The notes under the pieces were generated by a model. That model saw only the letters and a program-made list of their open reading frames with translations, had not been told where the DNA came from and made no database searches. The position numbers and the translations under genes were made by a program. Shown piece by piece: positions 1 through 6,284 of a DNA stretch of 10,249 nt. The first letter of the stretch is position 1. Every line of letters begins with the position of its first letter. The DNA is taken from assembly GCA_035454085.1 (NCBI GenBank), contig DAOTEJ010000086.1, forward strand, positions 1 to 10,249, written 5' to 3'. The stretch comes from DAOTEJ01 sp035454085. Its GTDB lineage: Bacteria > Pseudomonadota > Gammaproteobacteria > Burkholderiales > Burkholderiaceae_F.

Positions 1-94
1 TGGCGGAGACGGAGGGATTCGAACCCTCGATGCACGTTTTTGCGCGCATGCTCCCTTAGCAGGGGAGTGCCTTCGACCTCTCGGCCACGTCTCC
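1..94 (-). tRNA. tRNA-Ser with anticodon GCU
   Basis: Read on the minus strand this folds as a class II (long variable arm) tRNA. The 7-bp acceptor stem pairs GGAGACG (88-94) with CGTCTCC (5-11). The anticodon stem CTCCC/GGGAG encloses the loop CTGCTAA, so the anticodon is GCT at 58-60, reading AGC and AGU serine codons. The variable arm has a 7-bp stem with one G-T pair and a CAAAAA loop, typical of tRNA-Ser. The T loop reads GGTTCGAATCC. The discriminator base is G at position 4, and CCA is encoded at 1-3, so the gene ends exactly at the window edge. It lies downstream of lysC on the same strand, separated by 86 bases with their own promoter-like elements. Confidence 0.97.
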
Positions 95-138
95 TGGACG
101 GCGCAGCGATCAAGCATGCCGCGACGAACAAGGGCGCG

Positions 139-168
139 AGTTTAACCCGGCGCCGGGGTGCGCTTCAA
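139..168 (-). promoter_or_regulatory. candidate promoter for tRNA-Ser
   Basis: On the minus strand TTGAAG (163-168) is followed after 18 bases by TAAACT (139-144), or after 17 bases by TTAAAC (140-145). The first pair matches sigma-70 consensus at 4 of 6 bases in each box. A start near position 131 would leave a leader of about 37 bases before the mature tRNA 5' end, to be removed by RNase P. The spacer contains a GC palindrome. This is the only AT-containing stretch between lysC and the tRNA. Assignment is by motif and spacing only. Confidence 0.35.
146..157 (-). terminator. GC palindrome after lysC, weak terminator candidate
   Basis: CCCGGCGCCGGG is a perfect 12-base palindrome, 23 bases past the lysC stop codon. 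On the minus strand it is followed by TTAAAC rather than a real T run, and it leaves no unpaired loop unless the central pairs open. It could slow polymerase or help end the lysC transcript, but it is not a convincing intrinsic terminator. It may equally be the spacer of the tRNA promoter. Confidence 0.2.
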
Positions 169-180
169 ATCGCGCGGCGC

Positions 181-1437
181 TCAGGCCGGCGCCTGCTCCA
201 GCCCGAAGGCCTTGTGCAGGGCGCGCACGGCGAGTTCCATGTACTTGTCGTCCACGACCACCGAGATCTTGATCTCGGAGGTGGAGATCATCTGGATGTT
301 GATCCCCTCCTCGGACAGCGTGCGGAACATCAGGCTGGCAAGGCCCACGTGCGAGCGCATGCCGATGCCGACCACGCTGACCTTCGCGATCTTGGGGTCG
401 CCCACGACTTCCTTGGCCCCGATGTGCGCCTTGACCTTGCTGTTGAGCACGTCCATGGCGCGGGCGTACTCGTTGCGGTGGACGGTGAAGCTGAAGTCGG
501 TGGTGCTGTCGACGCTGATGTTCTGCACGATCATGTCGACGTCGATGTTGGCTTCGGCGATCGCGCCCAGGATCTGGTAGGCGATGCCGGGCCGGTCCGG
601 CACCTTGGTGAGCGTGATCTTGGCTTCGTCGCGGGTGAAGGCGATGCCGGAGATGACGGCCTGTTCCATCGTCGTGTCTTCCTCGAAGGTGATCAGCGTG
701 CCGGAACTGGCCTCGATGGCCAGCGGCATGTCGGGGTCGGTGAGGCTCGAGAGCACGCGCAGCGGCACCTTGTACTTGCCGGCGAACTCGACCGAGCGGA
801 TCTGCAGCACCTTGGAGCCGAGGCTGGCCATCTCGAGCATTTCCTCGAAGGTGACCTGATTGAGCCGGCGCGCCTCGGGAACGATGCGCGGATCGGTGGT
901 GTAGACGCCGTCGACGTCGGTGTAGATCAGGCACTCGTCGGCCTTCAGCGCGGCGGCCAGCGCCACGCCCGAGGTGTCGGAGCCGCCGCGGCCCAGCGTG
1001 GTGATGTTGCCGTGCTCGTCCACGCCCTGGAAGCCCGCCACCACGACGACCTCACCGGCGTCGAGATCAGCGCGGATCTTCTTCTCGTCGATCTCGAGGA
1101 TGCGCGCCTTGGTGTGCGCGCTGTCGGTGAGCACGTGGACCTGGGCGCCGGTGTAGCTCTTGGCCTTGAGGCCCTGCTCCATCAGGGCCATGGCCAGCAG
1201 GCCGATGGTCACCTGTTCGCCGGTCGAGGCCACCACGTCGAGTTCGCGCGGATCGGGGCTGGCCTGGATGTCCTTGGCCAGCGCGATCAGGCGGTTGGTC
1301 TCGCCGCTCATGGCCGAGACCACGACCACCAGCTGGTGGCCTGCCCGGCTCCATTTGGCCACGCGACGGGCCACGTTCTTGATGCGATCGACGGTACCGA
1401 CCGAGGTGCCGCCGTACTTGTGGACGATGAGGGCCAT
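181..1437 (-). CDS. lysC: aspartate kinase (aspartokinase)
   Basis: Phosphorylates L-aspartate with ATP to 4-aspartyl phosphate, the committed step to lysine, threonine, methionine and diaminopimelate; cytosolic. The 418-aa product is the usual length for single-function aspartokinases. The amino acid kinase domain (about 1-245) opens with KYGGTSVG (7-14), followed by STGE (71-74), GRGGSDTSG (149-157) and the nucleotide-site stretch YTDVDGVYTTDPR (172-184). Two ACT domains follow (about 266-340 and 348-418), the second containing SVVGIGMRSHVG and MISTSEIKIS. In this family they bind the feedback inhibitors lysine and/or threonine; which ones cannot be read here. The start MALIVHKYGG fits the family, but no good Shine-Dalgarno precedes it. 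A TATAAT box lies 32 bases upstream, so it is probably transcribed separately from tilS. I see no lysine riboswitch in the 103-base upstream gap. Confidence 0.97.
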   Translation of the reverse strand: MALIVHKYGGTSVGTVDRIKNVARRVAKWSRAGHQLVVVVSAMSGETNRLIALAKDIQASPDPRELDVVASTGEQVTIGLLAMALMEQGLKAKSYTGAQVHVLTDSAHTKARILEIDEKKIRADLDAGEVVVVAGFQGVDEHGNITTLGRGGSDTSGVALAAALKADECLIYTDVDGVYTTDPRIVPEARRLNQVTFEEMLEMASLGSKVLQIRSVEFAGKYKVPLRVLSSLTDPDMPLAIEASSGTLITFEEDTTMEQAVISGIAFTRDEAKITLTKVPDRPGIAYQILGAIAEANIDVDMIVQNISVDSTTDFSFTVHRNEYARAMDVLNSKVKAHIGAKEVVGDPKIAKVSVVGIGMRSHVGLASLMFRTLSEEGINIQMISTSEIKISVVVDDKYMELAVRALHKAFGLEQAPA

Positions 1438-1469
1438 GAGCGAGGCAAGGGACTGGTGCGCGAGGCCCG

Positions 1470-1475
1470 ATTATA
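1470..1475 (-). promoter_or_regulatory. TATAAT -10 box upstream of lysC
   Basis: The minus strand reads TATAAT, a perfect sigma-70 -10 hexamer, in very GC-rich surroundings. Transcription starting about 7 bases downstream would give a leader of roughly 25 bases before the lysC ATG. No TTGACA-like box sits 16-18 bases upstream (the sequence there is G-rich); TTGATC at 1504-1509 is 28 bases away, too far. An activator or a weak -35 element may be involved. The box lies between the tilS stop and the lysC start, so lysC need not depend on the upstream operon. Confidence 0.5.
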
Positions 1476-1540
1476 GATTGCGGCGCAGCACGCCCCCGCG
1501 CCAGATCAAGCGCCCCGCGGCCTCGAGCCCAGCCTGCTCG

Positions 1541-3001
1541 TCAAAATCCGATCAGGCCGCGGTCGGCCACCCACTCGAGTTGCACCCGCTCGCCCTCGTC
1601 GTCGAGGTAGCGCACGTCGCTGCCCAAGCCGCCCACGTGGATCAGGTCCGCGCCGCGCCACACCAGCGGCAGGCGCGCGCGCTCGAACTCCGGCACGCCC
1701 TCGTCCTGGAACAGGCGCTTGAGCGTGCGGCGCGGCCGCGTGCGCGAGGGCTTGAAGCGCTCGCCGCCAGCCCGCTGCCGCAACTCCAGCGGTTCGGCGG
1801 CAAGCCAAGCCGCGGGCAGGCCCTCGCCGCTGCACGGCAGGATGCGCAGCACGCCACCCCAGGAGGGCACGGCTACCTCGCGCTCGCCGCGCCACTGAAA
1901 GCGGAACGCGCCGCGCGCCTCGGCCTGCTCGGGCCGCAGCAGCAGGTGGCCGCGAAAGCGGCGCAACTCCATGCCGCCCAGGCGAACCAGCAGGCGTGCG
2001 TCGGAACGGGCCTCGCGCACCTGGCGCAGGGCCTCGACGAGCCGCGCTCGGGAAGGCGCGCTCACACCGGCCTCGGCCAGCCAGGCGCGCAGGACCAGGG
2101 CCTGGCGCGCGTCGGGCAGCGTCAGCACGCGGTCCACGTAGAGCGTGCCGGCGCCGGCCTCGTCGCGGCAGCGGGCCAGGTCCTCGGCCGCCACCGAGCG
2201 CAGCACCTCGGCGGCGTCGGCCACGAGGTCCACGCCGCGCGCCGCGGCCGCGCGAAAGCCGGGCCGCGCTGCGTCCATGGCCGGCAGCACCTGCAGGCGC
2301 AGGGCATTGCGCAGCAGGCGGGTGTCCTCGTTGCTTTCGTCGTCCACATAGGCCAGGCCACGCAGGGTGGCGTAGGCCTCGATCTCGGCGCGCGGCGTGT
2401 CGATCAAGGGCCGCACCAGGCGCAGCGTGCCGCCGGCAAAGTCGCGCTCGGCCGGGAAGCCCGCCAGGCCGTCGACGCCCGCGCCGCGCATCCACTGGAT
2501 GAGGAAGGTCTCGAGCCGGTCGTCGAGGTGGTGCGCGGTCAGCACGAGGTGCGCACCGCGCGCCTGGGCGACCTGCGCGAGCGCGGTGTAGCGCGCCTCG
2601 CGCGCCGCGGCCTCCAGCCCCTGGCCGCGCGCCCGCACCTTGACGCGCACGAGTTCGAAGTCCACCTCCAGGCGCTCGGCCAGCAGGCGGCAGTGTTCGG
2701 CCCAGGCGTCGGCCGAGCGGCTCAGGCCGTGGTGCACGTGCACGGCCACGAGGTCGCGCACCGGCGAGCCGCGTGTGCCGCGCAACCGCGCGGCCAGGTC
2801 CAGAAGGGCCACGGAATCACGCCCGCCCGAGAGCGCCAGCACCATCGGCACCCGGCTGCGGCGGCGCGGGGCGGAGGCGAGCAGCGCGGCCTCGGGCAGC
2901 GCGGCGGGTGTCGCCGCGGCGGCGAGAGCCGCGCTCAGGCGCTCGAGCAGGCTGCGCTCGAGCGGCTGCAAGTCACTCCGTCGTGCTCTTGAACTTGCCA
3001 T
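1541..3001 (-). CDS. tilS: tRNA(Ile)-lysidine synthase
   Basis: Joins lysine to C34 of tRNA-Ile(CAU) using ATP, making lysidine so that the tRNA reads AUA and is charged with isoleucine. Residue numbers assume the ATG at 3001 (486 aa). The PP-loop ATPase motif SGGRDS is at 58-63. HHGLS (90-94) and HHLDDRLET (157-165) follow; the latter more often reads DDQxET, so R replaces Q. DDESNEDTRLLRNALR (220-235) is the family DPSN..RN..R region. The C-terminal TilS domain includes LRQRAGGERFKPS (407-419) and RPRRTLKRLFQDEGVP (422-437). The ATG overlaps accA by 29 bases. A TTG at 2969-2971, one base after the accA stop and preceded by GGAG (2976-2979), is an alternative start that would remove 10 unconserved residues. 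Last gene of the cysS run; TilS identity is secure, the start is not. Confidence 0.94.
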   Translation of the reverse strand: MASSRARRSDLQPLERSLLERLSAALAAAATPAALPEAALLASAPRRRSRVPMVLALSGGRDSVALLDLAARLRGTRGSPVRDLVAVHVHHGLSRSADAWAEHCRLLAERLEVDFELVRVKVRARGQGLEAAAREARYTALAQVAQARGAHLVLTAHHLDDRLETFLIQWMRGAGVDGLAGFPAERDFAGGTLRLVRPLIDTPRAEIEAYATLRGLAYVDDESNEDTRLLRNALRLQVLPAMDAARPGFRAAAARGVDLVADAAEVLRSVAAEDLARCRDEAGAGTLYVDRVLTLPDARQALVLRAWLAEAGVSAPSRARLVEALRQVREARSDARLLVRLGGMELRRFRGHLLLRPEQAEARGAFRFQWRGEREVAVPSWGGVLRILPCSGEGLPAAWLAAEPLELRQRAGGERFKPSRTRPRRTLKRLFQDEGVPEFERARLPLVWRGADLIHVGGLGSDVRYLDDEGERVQLEWVADRGLIGF

Positions 3002-3941
3002 AGCCCATCAGGCGCGCGTGGCGGGCCGCCAGCAGATCCTTGGGCTTGACCCCGGTGAACTGGCGCAGCGTGTCGGACAGCGCCCGTTTGAGCAGCGCGG
3101 CCATCTGCTTCGGGTCGCGGTGGGCGCCGCCGAGGGGCTCGGCCACGATCTTGTCCACCAGCCCCAAGGCCTTGAGGCGGTGCGCGGTGAGCCCCAGGGC
3201 CTCGGCCGCCTCGGGCGCCTTGTCGGCGCTCTTCCAGAGGATGGACGCGCAGCCCTCGGGCGAGATCACCGAGTAGGTCGCGTACTGGAGCATGAGCACC
3301 TGATCGGCCACCGCGATGGCCAGCGCGCCGCCCGAACCACCCTCGCCGATGATGGTGGTGATGATCGGCACCTTGAGCTGCGACATCTCGAACAGGTTGC
3401 GTCCGATCGCCTCCGACTGGCCGCGCTCCTCGGCGTCGATGCCCGGGTAGGCACCCGGCGTGTCCACGAAGGTGAAGATCGGCAGCCCGAACTTCTCGGC
3501 GAGCTTCATCAGGCGCAGCGCCTTGCGATAGCCCTCGGGCTTGCTCATGCCGAAGTTGCGCTGGGTGCGCTCCTTGGTGTCGCGGCCCTTCTGCTGGCCC
3601 AGCACCATCACCGCCTGGCCGTTGAAGCGGGCCAGCCCGCCAACGATCGACAGGTCGTCGGCGAAGGCGCGGTCGCCGTGCAGTTCGTGAAAGTCGGTGA
3701 AGACGTCGCCCACGTAGTCCAGCGTGTAGGGGCGCTGCGGGTGGCGCGCGAGTTGCGAGACCTGCCAGGGCGTGAGCTTGGCGTAGATGTCCTTGATCAG
3801 TGACTCGCCCTTCTTCTGCAGACGCTCGATCTCTTCCGAGATGTCGACCGCGGAGTCGTCCTGCACGAAGCGCAGTTCCTCGATCTTTTGCTCGAGTTCC
3901 GCGATCGGCTGCTCGAAGTCCAGGAAGCTCGTCTTGGGCAT
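2973..3941 (-). CDS. accA: acetyl-CoA carboxylase carboxyltransferase subunit alpha
   Basis: With AccD it forms the carboxyltransferase that moves CO2 from biotinylated AccB to acetyl-CoA, giving malonyl-CoA for fatty acid synthesis; cytosolic. The 322-aa length is normal for the family. An N-terminal helical region (about 1-60, FLDFEQPIAELEQKIEELR) precedes the crotonase-fold domain, with YVGDVFTDFHELHGDRAF (76-93), GQQKGRDTKERTQRNFGM (115-132), FVDTPGAYPGIDAEERGQ (158-175), the glycine-rich GEGGSGGALAIA (199-210) and SPEGCASILW (227-236). The start at 3941 is preferred over an upstream ATG at 4016: family alignment begins at MPKTSFLDFE and GAGGAA lies 7 bases before it, whereas the longer form would run into the glycosylase gene. 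The stop is embedded in the tilS start region. No accD is in the window. Confidence 0.97.
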   Translation of the reverse strand: MPKTSFLDFEQPIAELEQKIEELRFVQDDSAVDISEEIERLQKKGESLIKDIYAKLTPWQVSQLARHPQRPYTLDYVGDVFTDFHELHGDRAFADDLSIVGGLARFNGQAVMVLGQQKGRDTKERTQRNFGMSKPEGYRKALRLMKLAEKFGLPIFTFVDTPGAYPGIDAEERGQSEAIGRNLFEMSQLKVPIITTIIGEGGSGGALAIAVADQVLMLQYATYSVISPEGCASILWKSADKAPEAAEALGLTAHRLKALGLVDKIVAEPLGGAHRDPKQMAALLKRALSDTLRQFTGVKPKDLLAARHARLMGYGKFKSTTE

Positions 3942-3948
3942 GGGCTCG

Positions 3949-3954
3949 TTCCTC
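3949..3954 (-). promoter_or_regulatory. accA ribosome binding site overlapping the upstream stop codon
   Basis: The minus strand reads TGAGGAACGAGCCCATG: the TGA stop of the upstream glycosylase gene (3953-3955) shares bases with the accA Shine-Dalgarno GAGGAA, 7 bases from the ATG. It decides the accA start and suggests that terminating ribosomes can re-initiate on accA. Confidence 0.75.
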
Positions 3955-4591
3955 AGTATTCGACCGGCACGGGGTCCAGGCTGCGCCACAGGTACCAGGT
4001 GGCCACGCTGCGCCACGGCGCCCAGGCCACGGCGAGCTCGCGCACCCGGGCGCGGCCCGCACCGCGCAGCAGGCCGTCGGCCGGCTCGCCGTCGAAGTAG
4101 TGTAAGCCGACCGCCTTGAGCAGGCCCAGGTCGTCGAGCGGCAGCACGTCGGGCCGCAGCAGGTTGAAGATCAGGAACATCTCGGCCGTCCAGCGCCCGA
4201 TGCCGTGCACGGCCGACAACTCGGCGATGATGGTCTCGTCGTCCAGCTCGGGGAAGCGCGCCGGGTCGATCCGGCCGTCCAGGAAGTGCGCCGCCAGGTC
4301 GCGCAGATACTCGACCTTGCGCTCCGACAGGCCGCAGGCACGCAGCGTGGTGGCGCGCTTGCGCCGCACGGCGCCGGGCGTAAGTTCCGGACAGGCCGTC
4401 ACCACGCGCCCCCAGACCGCGTCGGCGGCCTTGACCGAGATCTGCTGCCCCACGATGGAGCGCGCCAGGGTCGAGAACGCATCGCCGCGCGAGGCGAGGT
4501 TCACCTTGGGATGAGCGGCGATGATCCGCCCCAGCACCGGGTCGGCCGCGGCGAGCGCGCGCCCGGCGCGGCTCCAGTAGGCGGGCTTCAT
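3953..4591 (-). CDS. DNA-3-methyladenine glycosylase II family protein (HhH-GPD)
   Basis: A base-excision-repair glycosylase expected to remove alkylated purines such as 3-methyladenine from DNA. The 212-aa product carries QQIS (49-52), a helix-hairpin-helix with LSAVHGIGRWTAEM (125-138) and the catalytic-acid region LPLDDLG (150-156); by comparison with E. coli AlkA the catalytic Asp is the second of the DD pair, D154. WAPWRSVATWYLWRS (190-204) is the characteristic closing helix. It lacks the AlkA N-terminal domain and has no C-terminal iron-sulfur cysteines, so it is the compact Mag/AlkA form rather than a Nth- or MutY-like enzyme. Start at 4591 is supported by GAGGAGG 5 bases upstream. 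It sits 37 bases after cysS and 11 before accA, so is almost certainly co-transcribed. No Ada-type regulator is adjacent. Exact substrate range is unknown. Confidence 0.9.
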   Translation of the reverse strand: MKPAYWSRAGRALAAADPVLGRIIAAHPKVNLASRGDAFSTLARSIVGQQISVKAADAVWGRVVTACPELTPGAVRRKRATTLRACGLSERKVEYLRDLAAHFLDGRIDPARFPELDDETIIAELSAVHGIGRWTAEMFLIFNLLRPDVLPLDDLGLLKAVGLHYFDGEPADGLLRGAGRARVRELAVAWAPWRSVATWYLWRSLDPVPVEY

Positions 4592-4596
4592 CCTTG

Positions 4597-4603
4597 CCTC
4601 CTC
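4597..4603 (-). promoter_or_regulatory. strong ribosome binding site of the glycosylase gene
   Basis: The minus strand reads GAGGAGG, then 5 bases, then ATG at 4591. This is the strongest Shine-Dalgarno in the window and fixes the start of the alkylation-repair glycosylase. It lies inside the 37-base cysS intergenic gap. Confidence 0.75.
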
Positions 4604-4628
4604 ATGGCGTGGCTCGCGCCCGGCTTGT

Positions 4629-6098
4629 TCAGGCGCGCCGCCAGGTGGTGCCGGCCGCCCCGTCCTCGAGCACGATGCCCTCGGCGCTCAGTTCGGCGCG
4701 GATGCGGTCGGCCTCGGCAAAGTTCTTTGCCTTCTTGGCGGCGGCGCGGGCGGCGATGCGCCGAGCAATGTCCTCCTCGAAGGTGACCACCCTCAGGTCG
4801 GCGGCGAGCGATTGCTGGGCTGACTGTGTGATCGAGAGAGCGTCGAGGGACATCGGCTGGGCCACCCCCTGCACGAATTTGGCCGAATCGATCTGCAGCA
4901 AACCTAGCACTCCGCCCAGCCCCTTGAGCTGGCGCGCGGCAGCGGGTGCGCGGGTGCGGTTGACCTCGCTCGCGAGTTCGAAGAGCACCGCCGTGGCCTG
5001 AGGCGTGGCGAAGTCGTCGTCCATGGCGGCGCCGAAACGCTGCGCGTGATCTTCGTTCCAGTCGAGCGCGGCGCCGTCGCCCAGGGTGTCGCGCAAGGCG
5101 GTATGCAGTCGCAGCAGCCCGGCGCGCGCCTCGACGATCTGGTCAGGGCTGAAGTTGATCGGGCTGCGATAGTGCGAGCGCAGCAGGAAGTAGCGCAGCA
5201 CCTCGGCGCCGTTGCCCGCGCCGAACTTCTCGCTGGTTTCCTTGAGTGCGTCGCGGATCGTCCAGAAGTTGCCCAGCGACTTGCTCATCTTCTCGGCGCC
5301 CACGCGCAGCGGGCCCGAGTGCATCCACACCTGGGCGAAGGGCTCGTCGAATGCGCCCTCGCTCTGGGCGATCTCGTTCTCGTGGTGCGGGAAGATGAGG
5401 TCCGGGCCGCCACCGTGGATGTCGAAGCTGCGGCCAAGCAGCTCGCTCGCCATGGCGCTGCACTCGATGTGCCACCCGGGCCGCCCCGGCCCCCACTTCG
5501 ATTCCCAGGCAGGCTCGCCGGGCTTGGCACTCTTCCAGAGCACGAAGTCCAGCGGGTCGCGCTTGGCCCGGTCCACCTCGACCCGCTCGCCCGCGCGCAG
5601 GTCGTCGAGCGACTTGCCCGACAGGCGCCCATAGCGCGCAAAGCTGCGCACCGCGTAGTCCACGTCGCCGTCGCCCGCCTGGTAGGCCAGGCCCTTGCGC
5701 TCGAGCAGCCCGACGAGGTCGAGCATCTGCGGGATGTAGTCGGTGGCGCGCGGCTCGTGGTCCGGGGGCAGGCAGCCCAGGGCCAGCAGGTCGGCCTGCA
5801 TCGCGGCGGCGTGGTCGTCAGCCAGGCGGCGCCAGTCGCCCGCGTACTGCGGCAACTCGGCCGCGCGGCGCAGGATCTTGTCGTCGATGTCGGTGATGTT
5901 GCGTACGTAGGTGACGCGCAAGCCGCGCGCGGCCAGCCAGCGACGCACCACGTCGAACGCCACGAAGGTGCGGCCGTGGCCGATGTGCGTGTAGTCCTGC
6001 ACGGTGACGCCGCAGACGTACATGCGCACGTGCCCCGCTTCGATGGGCGCAAGCGGGCTCTTGGCTCGCGTCAGCGTGCTGTAGATCTCGATGCTCAT
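4629..6098 (-). CDS. cysS: cysteinyl-tRNA synthetase
   Basis: Class I aminoacyl-tRNA synthetase that charges tRNA-Cys with cysteine and ATP; monomeric and cytosolic. The 489-aa product has the zinc-binding set expected from E. coli CysS: C29 (in YVCGVTVQD), C213 (in WHIECSAMA), H238 and E242 (in FPHHENEIAQSEG). HIGH is at 38-41 and KMSKS at 270-274. The DALR and C-terminal tRNA-binding regions end with KNFAEADRIRAELSAEGIVLED. Start at 6098 (MSIEIYSTL) is chosen because the family begins here; an in-frame start 15 codons upstream adds unconserved residues. AGGGGGAG lies 9 bases before the ATG. The protein is longer than E. coli CysS (461 aa); about 30 extra residues around 405-438 use unusually many AT-ending codons. 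First gene of the minus-strand run. Confidence 0.97.
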   Translation of the reverse strand: MSIEIYSTLTRAKSPLAPIEAGHVRMYVCGVTVQDYTHIGHGRTFVAFDVVRRWLAARGLRVTYVRNITDIDDKILRRAAELPQYAGDWRRLADDHAAAMQADLLALGCLPPDHEPRATDYIPQMLDLVGLLERKGLAYQAGDGDVDYAVRSFARYGRLSGKSLDDLRAGERVEVDRAKRDPLDFVLWKSAKPGEPAWESKWGPGRPGWHIECSAMASELLGRSFDIHGGGPDLIFPHHENEIAQSEGAFDEPFAQVWMHSGPLRVGAEKMSKSLGNFWTIRDALKETSEKFGAGNGAEVLRYFLLRSHYRSPINFSPDQIVEARAGLLRLHTALRDTLGDGAALDWNEDHAQRFGAAMDDDFATPQATAVLFELASEVNRTRAPAAARQLKGLGGVLGLLQIDSAKFVQGVAQPMSLDALSITQSAQQSLAADLRVVTFEEDIARRIAARAAAKKAKNFAEADRIRAELSAEGIVLEDGAAGTTWRRA

Positions 6099-6227
6099 GC
6101 GGTGGGGCTCCCCCTGGGCGGCGTCCGAGGCGGGGACGCGCAACGATGCGAAGGGCCGCGGCGGGCGCGGCGGACTCGGGCGACTGCTTCAACAGCGCAG
6201 GGCAGGCATCGCGGGGCAGGAGCGGGC

Positions 6228-6253
6228 TGTGATTAGAATGCGGCCAGTATATA
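6228..6253. promoter_or_regulatory. AT-rich core of the divergent cysS / TPR-gene promoter region
   Basis: This is the only AT-rich stretch in the 186-base gap between divergent genes. On the plus strand it offers -10-like TAGAAT (6234-6239, 5 of 6) and TATATA (6248-6253). On the minus strand it offers TCTAAT (6232-6237) and TATACT (6246-6251), each 5 of 6. No clear -35 box is found at the right distance for any of them. Both operons must start in this gap, so promoter function is likely, but which hexamer is used cannot be decided by eye. The rest of 6099-6227 shows nothing recognisable beyond the cysS ribosome binding site. Confidence 0.45.
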
Positions 6254-6264
6254 GCCCTCCCACC

Positions 6265-6279
6265 GGCGGCTGTGCCGCC
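6265..6279 (+). repeat. hairpin just before the TPR-gene start codon
   Basis: GGCGGC TGT GCCGCC is a perfect 6-bp, all-GC stem with a 3-base loop, ending 5 bases before the ATG at 6285. It occupies the place where a Shine-Dalgarno would be, and no purine-rich alternative is visible. If the transcript starts upstream of it, the folded leader could reduce initiation. It has no T run and is not a terminator. Confidence 0.55.
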
Positions 6280-6284
6280 CCGCG

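Noticed and set aside
40..1476. A 478-codon plus-strand open frame opposite the tRNA and lysC.
   Set aside because: It runs through the tRNA gene, has low-complexity histidine/aspartate-rich composition (VDVDVGFGD-like text), and is the exact shadow of lysC.
1438..1540. Lysine riboswitch or attenuator upstream of lysC.
   Set aside because: The gap is 103 bases and the likely leader only about 25 bases, far too short for a lysine riboswitch; no leader peptide rich in lysine codons is visible.
1160..2992. A 610-codon open frame on the plus strand antisense to lysC and tilS.
   Set aside because: The translation is Ala/Arg/His/Gln-rich with no recognisable domain, and it mirrors genes whose catalytic motifs are intact on the other strand. 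GC-rich codon bias routinely opens such antisense frames.
3942..4016. Longer accA start at 4016 (25 extra residues).
   Set aside because: The extra residues have no family match, overlap the upstream gene in another frame, and a clear Shine-Dalgarno serves the ATG at 3941.
5046..6236. A 396-codon plus-strand open frame antisense to cysS.
   Set aside because: No domain, no ribosome binding site, composition dominated by Ala, Val, Arg, Gln and His; shadow of a well-supported synthetase gene.
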